From assembly GCF_002208115.1 (NCBI RefSeq), contig NZ_CP020946.1, positions 1,426,001-1,490,000 on the forward strand: a DNA stretch of 64,000 bases, written 5' to 3'. The translations under genes and the position numbers were made by a program. Position 1 is the first letter of the stretch, and each line of letters opens with the position of its first letter. The DNA comes from Bdellovibrio bacteriovorus. GTDB lineage: Bacteria > Bdellovibrionota > Bdellovibrionia > Bdellovibrionales > Bdellovibrionaceae. This document shows positions 60,395 through 64,000 of the stretch, in pieces. Below the pieces are notes generated by a model. The model was not told the origin of the DNA. It searched no databases and was given only the letters and a program-made list of their open reading frames with translations.

Positions 60395-61831
60395 GTGAGT
60401 AGTAGGACCTATTTGGCCGCGATGCTTTTGAGCGTTGTGGTGGTTTCAAAGTCCAAGGCACAATCAACGAGCTTGAAGATTCCTCAAGCCGAAGGGGTGA
60501 GCTCTATCCAACAGCCTCAGGTCTCGTCCAAACCGGCAACGGTGTATGGGCAGATCAGGATGGAGGGGATGCAGTATCTGACCCCGATTCCTGAATCTCC
60601 GAATTTAACTTACAGCCAGCTTCTTTCCGCTCGTCTTTCCGGTCTTAAAGAAACTTCCTGGATCGACTTTGCCGCCGACGTCTCCGGCGGAACCTTCTTC
60701 ACCCGTGGACAATCTCACTTCGTTGTTTCTGAGGCCTATGTGGCTTCCAAGAAAGCGCCTTTCCGTGCATTTGCCGGTCGCAAAAAGCATGACTGGAGTG
60801 AGATGGACCGCCGCTGGCAACTGGGTCTGTGGCAACCGAAGTTTGCCATCGACACCCTTCGCCCCGAGGAACAGGGTCTGACGGGTCTGTTCCTGGATTA
60901 TAACACCAACGGTTGGCAGATCGTGGGCTTTGCCTCACCTTTGTTCATTCCAAGCATGGGCCCCGATATTCGTGAAGAGGGTGGCGGCCTGGTTTCTGAC
61001 AGCCGCTGGTATCGTGCCCCTTCGCGCGACTATGACTTCAATAACAACATCAACACCATTCAGTATCAACTCGACATCCCGGATGCTGCCAAGCTGACGG
61101 CCAATGGTGGTGCCGCGATGATGGGGCGCCTGGGCAGCAAAGAGCGTGGCCCGTGGGTGGTGGTCAGCGGTGGTTACCTGCCGGTGAATGAACTGATTCT
61201 GAAGCGCAAAAACTTCAAAGACGTTTCTGAAGAAAAAGTCGACGTGACGGTGTCTCCGGATGTCACTCATCACATCATCAAATCCATCGACCTGGGTTAC
61301 ACCCATGGCCGTATGAAGGCTTCTGTTTCTTATCTTGAGGACGATCCTATTGAAAAACGTCCGGATGATCCGGAATGGTCCATTCAAAAGCTGGAGCCTA
61401 TCCGTGCGTACTCGGCGGCGTTTGATTTCTCTTTGGCGGACTTCCTGGCAAAAACTCTGGCGATCCAGGTGGAATATCTGAAAGTTGAAGGCGGCGGTAT
61501 CACGGACATTCAGTCCAATGGTCAGCCGGATGACTTCACGATGTTTGACGACCGTTTGAAATTCACGAACGCCCTTTCTTTCCGCGTTGAAGGGCAGCTT
61601 GCCAGCTTCTTCAATCGTCCGTTTGTGACCCGTTTTAAGTATTTGTATGATTATGATCAAAGAGGCTCGTTGCTCAACACCGAGTTCCTCTATTACCCAA
61701 GTCAAAAGTGGGCCGTGGTCGTCGGAGGAGACGTATTGGGCGTGCAGGATGAAAAGCACGATCCATCCGGATTCCTCAATCAATATCGCGCGAACGACCG
61801 TTTCTACGGGGGCATGACTTATGTTTTCTAA
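60395..61831 (+). CDS. Outer-membrane beta-barrel protein
   Basis: 478 residues from a GTG (an ATG lies at 60422), signal peptide MSSRTYLAAMLLSVVVVSKSKAQ. Long series of amphipathic strands (ARLSGLKETSWIDFAADVSG, SIDLGYTHGRMKASVSYLED, TLAIQVEYLKVEGGG, FLYYPSQKWAVVVGGDVLG) ending in YGGMTYVF with C-terminal Phe. It fits a 16-18-strand barrel, possibly a porin-like channel. The ribosome site is GAGGCGGAT. It overlaps the following lipoprotein gene by 11 bases, so both are probably parts of one envelope complex. Confidence 0.78.
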   Translation: MSSRTYLAAMLLSVVVVSKSKAQSTSLKIPQAEGVSSIQQPQVSSKPATVYGQIRMEGMQYLTPIPESPNLTYSQLLSARLSGLKETSWIDFAADVSGGTFFTRGQSHFVVSEAYVASKKAPFRAFAGRKKHDWSEMDRRWQLGLWQPKFAIDTLRPEEQGLTGLFLDYNTNGWQIVGFASPLFIPSMGPDIREEGGGLVSDSRWYRAPSRDYDFNNNINTIQYQLDIPDAAKLTANGGAAMMGRLGSKERGPWVVVSGGYLPVNELILKRKNFKDVSEEKVDVTVSPDVTHHIIKSIDLGYTHGRMKASVSYLEDDPIEKRPDDPEWSIQKLEPIRAYSAAFDFSLADFLAKTLAIQVEYLKVEGGGITDIQSNGQPDDFTMFDDRLKFTNALSFRVEGQLASFFNRPFVTRFKYLYDYDQRGSLLNTEFLYYPSQKWAVVVGGDVLGVQDEKHDPSGFLNQYRANDRFYGGMTYVF

Positions 61832-64000
61832 ATGTTTGAAGGCCGTTCTGGCATTGTGTTTGGTTGCGGGACTGGCGTCCTGTGACTCGAAGGTGGGCGA
61901 AGAGCCACCTCCTCCAGAGTCTCAGGAATTTGGCGGCACTCAGTGTTTGACAGAGGCTAAGCCTGTGGCCAAAGCCTTCGTTGTGGGCGATGCCCAAAAA
62001 GAGGAACTGGAAGCGGCGTGGGACTGTATTGGCAGTGCTGTTGAGAAATTCAAACGTTACGTGCGTGGCAACACTGCAGATCGTTACACCGCTCAGGAAT
62101 TGGCAACGTTCCTTGAAAAGAACTTCCTGGATCCCAAAGACAACGTCGTTATTTCCCAGCAGCTTCAGACCGAGTTCATGAAGCTGAAACAGGTCTTCGT
62201 CGGCGGCAGCCGCGAGTACCTGACCCGCAGTGAGCTTGATAAAACCATCGCTTTGGTTAAAAGTCTGCGTACGATCACGGTGAATCTGAATCCGTACATG
62301 AAAGTGATCTCTCTGAACTGGGAGGTTTCTGAAAGTCCGAACATGCAAAGTGACGTCCGTCACTTCGAAGAAGCCAATAAAGAACTGCAAAACGCCGCGC
62401 GTATGCTGGCGTCATTGATCGAGCAAAATGCGCAAGGTTACAACCTGTCTGACTTTGTTGTCCTGATGCGCGAGATGGGTCAGTTCTTCGGCGAAAAATG
62501 GGAGTTCCCGTCTGTGATTCAGACCTACATGCCGGTCATCAAAAAAGTGAAAAAGGCCCTGGCGGGTGGGGATGAAAACTCCATCACTCCGAACGAGTGG
62601 CGCCGTTTCACTTTGTTGGGGGCGCGAGGCTATGTGCAGTTCCTGCGCTATCACTATTTCATCAAGTCTGTTCCTGAAACCGGCACGGGTTATCGTCTGG
62701 GCTATCTGGCCCGCACGGTGGAAGACGTTTTGTCCGTGTTCCAGGATCTGGTGGCGGAAAAGCCCGAGGGCGTGGTTTCCCGTGACGAGGTCTTTGACCT
62801 GCTAAAAACCCTGGAAATCGTCTGGCCGGAATTCAAAGTGTCTTCAGGCTTGGTGTTTGAGGGGATGAAGGTTAAGCAACTGTTCTTTGGCGGCAGTGTT
62901 GATTCCCTGACAACCACAGACTTTGAAACGGCACGACTGAAAGTCAGCCGTATCAAAACTTTGATTGAACGTTTCATGCCTTTTTATTCCATTTACGGTC
63001 GTGAATGGGATCCGGACATGTATGATGCTGATGAGGCGCAAAAGCTCTTCATGGAATCCCAGTTTGTTCTGGAAGCCACAGTGCGCGAAGCCGGTGTGCT
63101 GTTTGAAGGTTCCTACGACCTGAATGATCTGAACAATATCGTGCGTGAAATCGAGATCCTGTATCCTCCGAAAGAGGGCCGTGGTCTGGCAGATCAGGTG
63201 AAAAGCTATCTGCCGCTGGTGATCGATGCGAAGAACATGGTTCTGGGCGGCAATGATTCATCTTTACGCAAATCCAACTGGAGTGTGTTGCTGGGCTTTG
63301 CGGCCCGCGCGTATTCAGACTTCCTTTACTATCAGTACTTCCTGATGGGCGAATCCCTGCAGCAGCCGATGAATCTGAGTTATTTCTCGGTGTTCGGCAA
63401 TCAGACTCTGAACATCCTGCGTGATCTGCTGCTGGTGAAAAAAGAGAATCAGTTCACTCGTGTTGAATTGAATAAGATTGTGAAACACCTGATTCGTTTG
63501 GAGCTGGTTCCGGGTGCGATCAATGAACAGTCCGCTGATAAGCTGCTTAGCGTGGTTCTGAATAATATGCTGGTGGCACCGGAAGCTCGTCTGTCCGGTC
63601 ACAAGCCCGATGCCCTGACTTTGACCTCGGTTGAAGTGGGTCGTCAGGAAATGCAAATCTGGATCGATACCGAGTTGATGTTTGCCCAGATGGCCGAAGG
63701 CTGGAAACCGGAAGAAGGTTTAACGGCTAAGGATCTGCTGGCGGTGTTGAAGAAAACTGAAAAGAACCTGGACGCTCACGCCTTGCCATTGCAGGCGGCG
63801 CTGACGGAATTGATTTTGTCAGTGGAAAGCCCGGTTCCAATGACCACGGACTATCGTGGTTTTGTGATCATCTCGAACAAGTTTGAACAGCTTTATACGT
63901 TCAAGAGCTTGCGTGACCTGAACCGCAATCGTGCAGTGGCGCGTTTGCTGATTCGTTCCTTTGCCAATGATTTGAACCGTATCAACACGTTCCAGGGTGC
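61821..64000 (+). CDS. Large lipoprotein with internal ~113-residue repeats, 3' end outside window
   Basis: The first 726 residues are visible with no stop. Lipobox VAGLASC gives a lipidated Cys21 with Asp at +2, then a Pro-rich stretch. The chain contains at least four related units at about 121-150, 243-280, 349-386 and 469-508, each with a [KR]..[LFV]..GG...[LI]T-type loop followed by a helix: KQVFVGGSREYLTRSEL, KALAGGDENSITPNEW, KQLFFGGSVDSLTTTDF, KNMVLGGNDSSLRKSNW. Two units continue into very similar helices (GARGYVQFLRYHYF and AARAYSDFLYYQYF). The loops resemble degenerate EF-hands. Function unknown; likely works with the overlapping barrel gene. Confidence 0.75.
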   Translation, partial: MFSKCLKAVLALCLVAGLASCDSKVGEEPPPPESQEFGGTQCLTEAKPVAKAFVVGDAQKEELEAAWDCIGSAVEKFKRYVRGNTADRYTAQELATFLEKNFLDPKDNVVISQQLQTEFMKLKQVFVGGSREYLTRSELDKTIALVKSLRTITVNLNPYMKVISLNWEVSESPNMQSDVRHFEEANKELQNAARMLASLIEQNAQGYNLSDFVVLMREMGQFFGEKWEFPSVIQTYMPVIKKVKKALAGGDENSITPNEWRRFTLLGARGYVQFLRYHYFIKSVPETGTGYRLGYLARTVEDVLSVFQDLVAEKPEGVVSRDEVFDLLKTLEIVWPEFKVSSGLVFEGMKVKQLFFGGSVDSLTTTDFETARLKVSRIKTLIERFMPFYSIYGREWDPDMYDADEAQKLFMESQFVLEATVREAGVLFEGSYDLNDLNNIVREIEILYPPKEGRGLADQVKSYLPLVIDAKNMVLGGNDSSLRKSNWSVLLGFAARAYSDFLYYQYFLMGESLQQPMNLSYFSVFGNQTLNILRDLLLVKKENQFTRVELNKIVKHLIRLELVPGAINEQSADKLLSVVLNNMLVAPEARLSGHKPDALTLTSVEVGRQEMQIWIDTELMFAQMAEGWKPEEGLTAKDLLAVLKKTEKNLDAHALPLQAALTELILSVESPVPMTTDYRGFVIISNKFEQLYTFKSLRDLNRNRAVARLLIRSFANDLNRINTFQG

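Noticed and set aside
1-64000. CRISPR arrays, defence islands, prophage or complete insertion sequences
   Set aside because: No regularly spaced repeats, transposase, integrase, restriction or toxin-antitoxin genes were recognised on either strand.

Overview
The window looks like chromosome from a predatory Bdellovibrio (Bdellovibrionota), close to B. bacteriovorus. Base composition is near 50% G+C. The envelope is Gram-negative (LptF-type LPS exporter, MreCD-PBP2-RodA, outer-membrane barrels, lipoproteins). An unusually large share of genes encode exported hydrolases or unknown secreted proteins. This is inferred from gene content and protein style; no rRNA or other marker is present. I see no CRISPR array, prophage, complete insertion sequence, tRNA or rRNA. 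Coding density is very high, and most genes are closely spaced or overlap by an ATGA/TAATG junction.

Layout. 1-9.4 kb: a papain-fold secreted protein, a nitrilase-family hydrolase, alanine dehydrogenase, a SCO protein, a large CEMIP/G8-like beta-helix protein, and ComEC split into two overlapping genes. 9.7-13 kb: a TPR protein, a LysM protein, DprA, and a candidate small structured RNA with GGA loops. 13-18 kb: an LptF-type permease, a degenerate receiver protein, thioredoxin, and an unusual trio: a PAS-like protein, a GNAT/acyl-synthase-like protein and a heme-oxygenase-like diiron enzyme. 18-24.6 kb: a lytic transglycosylase and the mreC-mreD-mrdA-rodA elongation operon, with no mreB beside it. 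24.6-32.7 kb: a SurA/PpiD-like chaperone, a PTPS-like protein, three stand-alone family 3 solute-binding proteins around an EEP nuclease/phosphatase, maf-cdd, folE2, and a Fur-family regulator with a Fur-box-like site. 32.7-34.6 kb is rich in dispersed palindromic repeats. 34.6-40 kb: uvrA, a TerC/DUF475 membrane protein, a frameshifted EamA transporter and a flavin reductase.

40-54 kb: a large outer-membrane protein, a DUF3943-barrel-PAP2-PAP2 operon behind two perfect inverted repeats, a second papain-fold protein, a 1133-residue unknown protein overlapping a subtilisin-like protease, and a strongly promoted poly-glycine lipoprotein. 54-64 kb: a rhomboid protease whose C-terminus is read through a terminator, a second copy of the PAS-like family, an HD-GYP protein, a DUF1338/HglS-like dioxygenase, an M14 carboxypeptidase overlapping an alpha/beta hydrolase, and a barrel protein overlapping a repeat-containing lipoprotein that runs off the window.

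The strongest candidates for something new are: (i) the GGA-loop small RNA at about 13.04-13.10 kb; (ii) the PAS-like/GNAT/diiron-oxygenase gene set at 15.9-18.1 kb, which looks like a small-molecule pathway; (iii) the giant protein-subtilisin pair; and (iv) the dispersed palindromic repeats. All functions are read from sequence motifs by eye; no database search was run.
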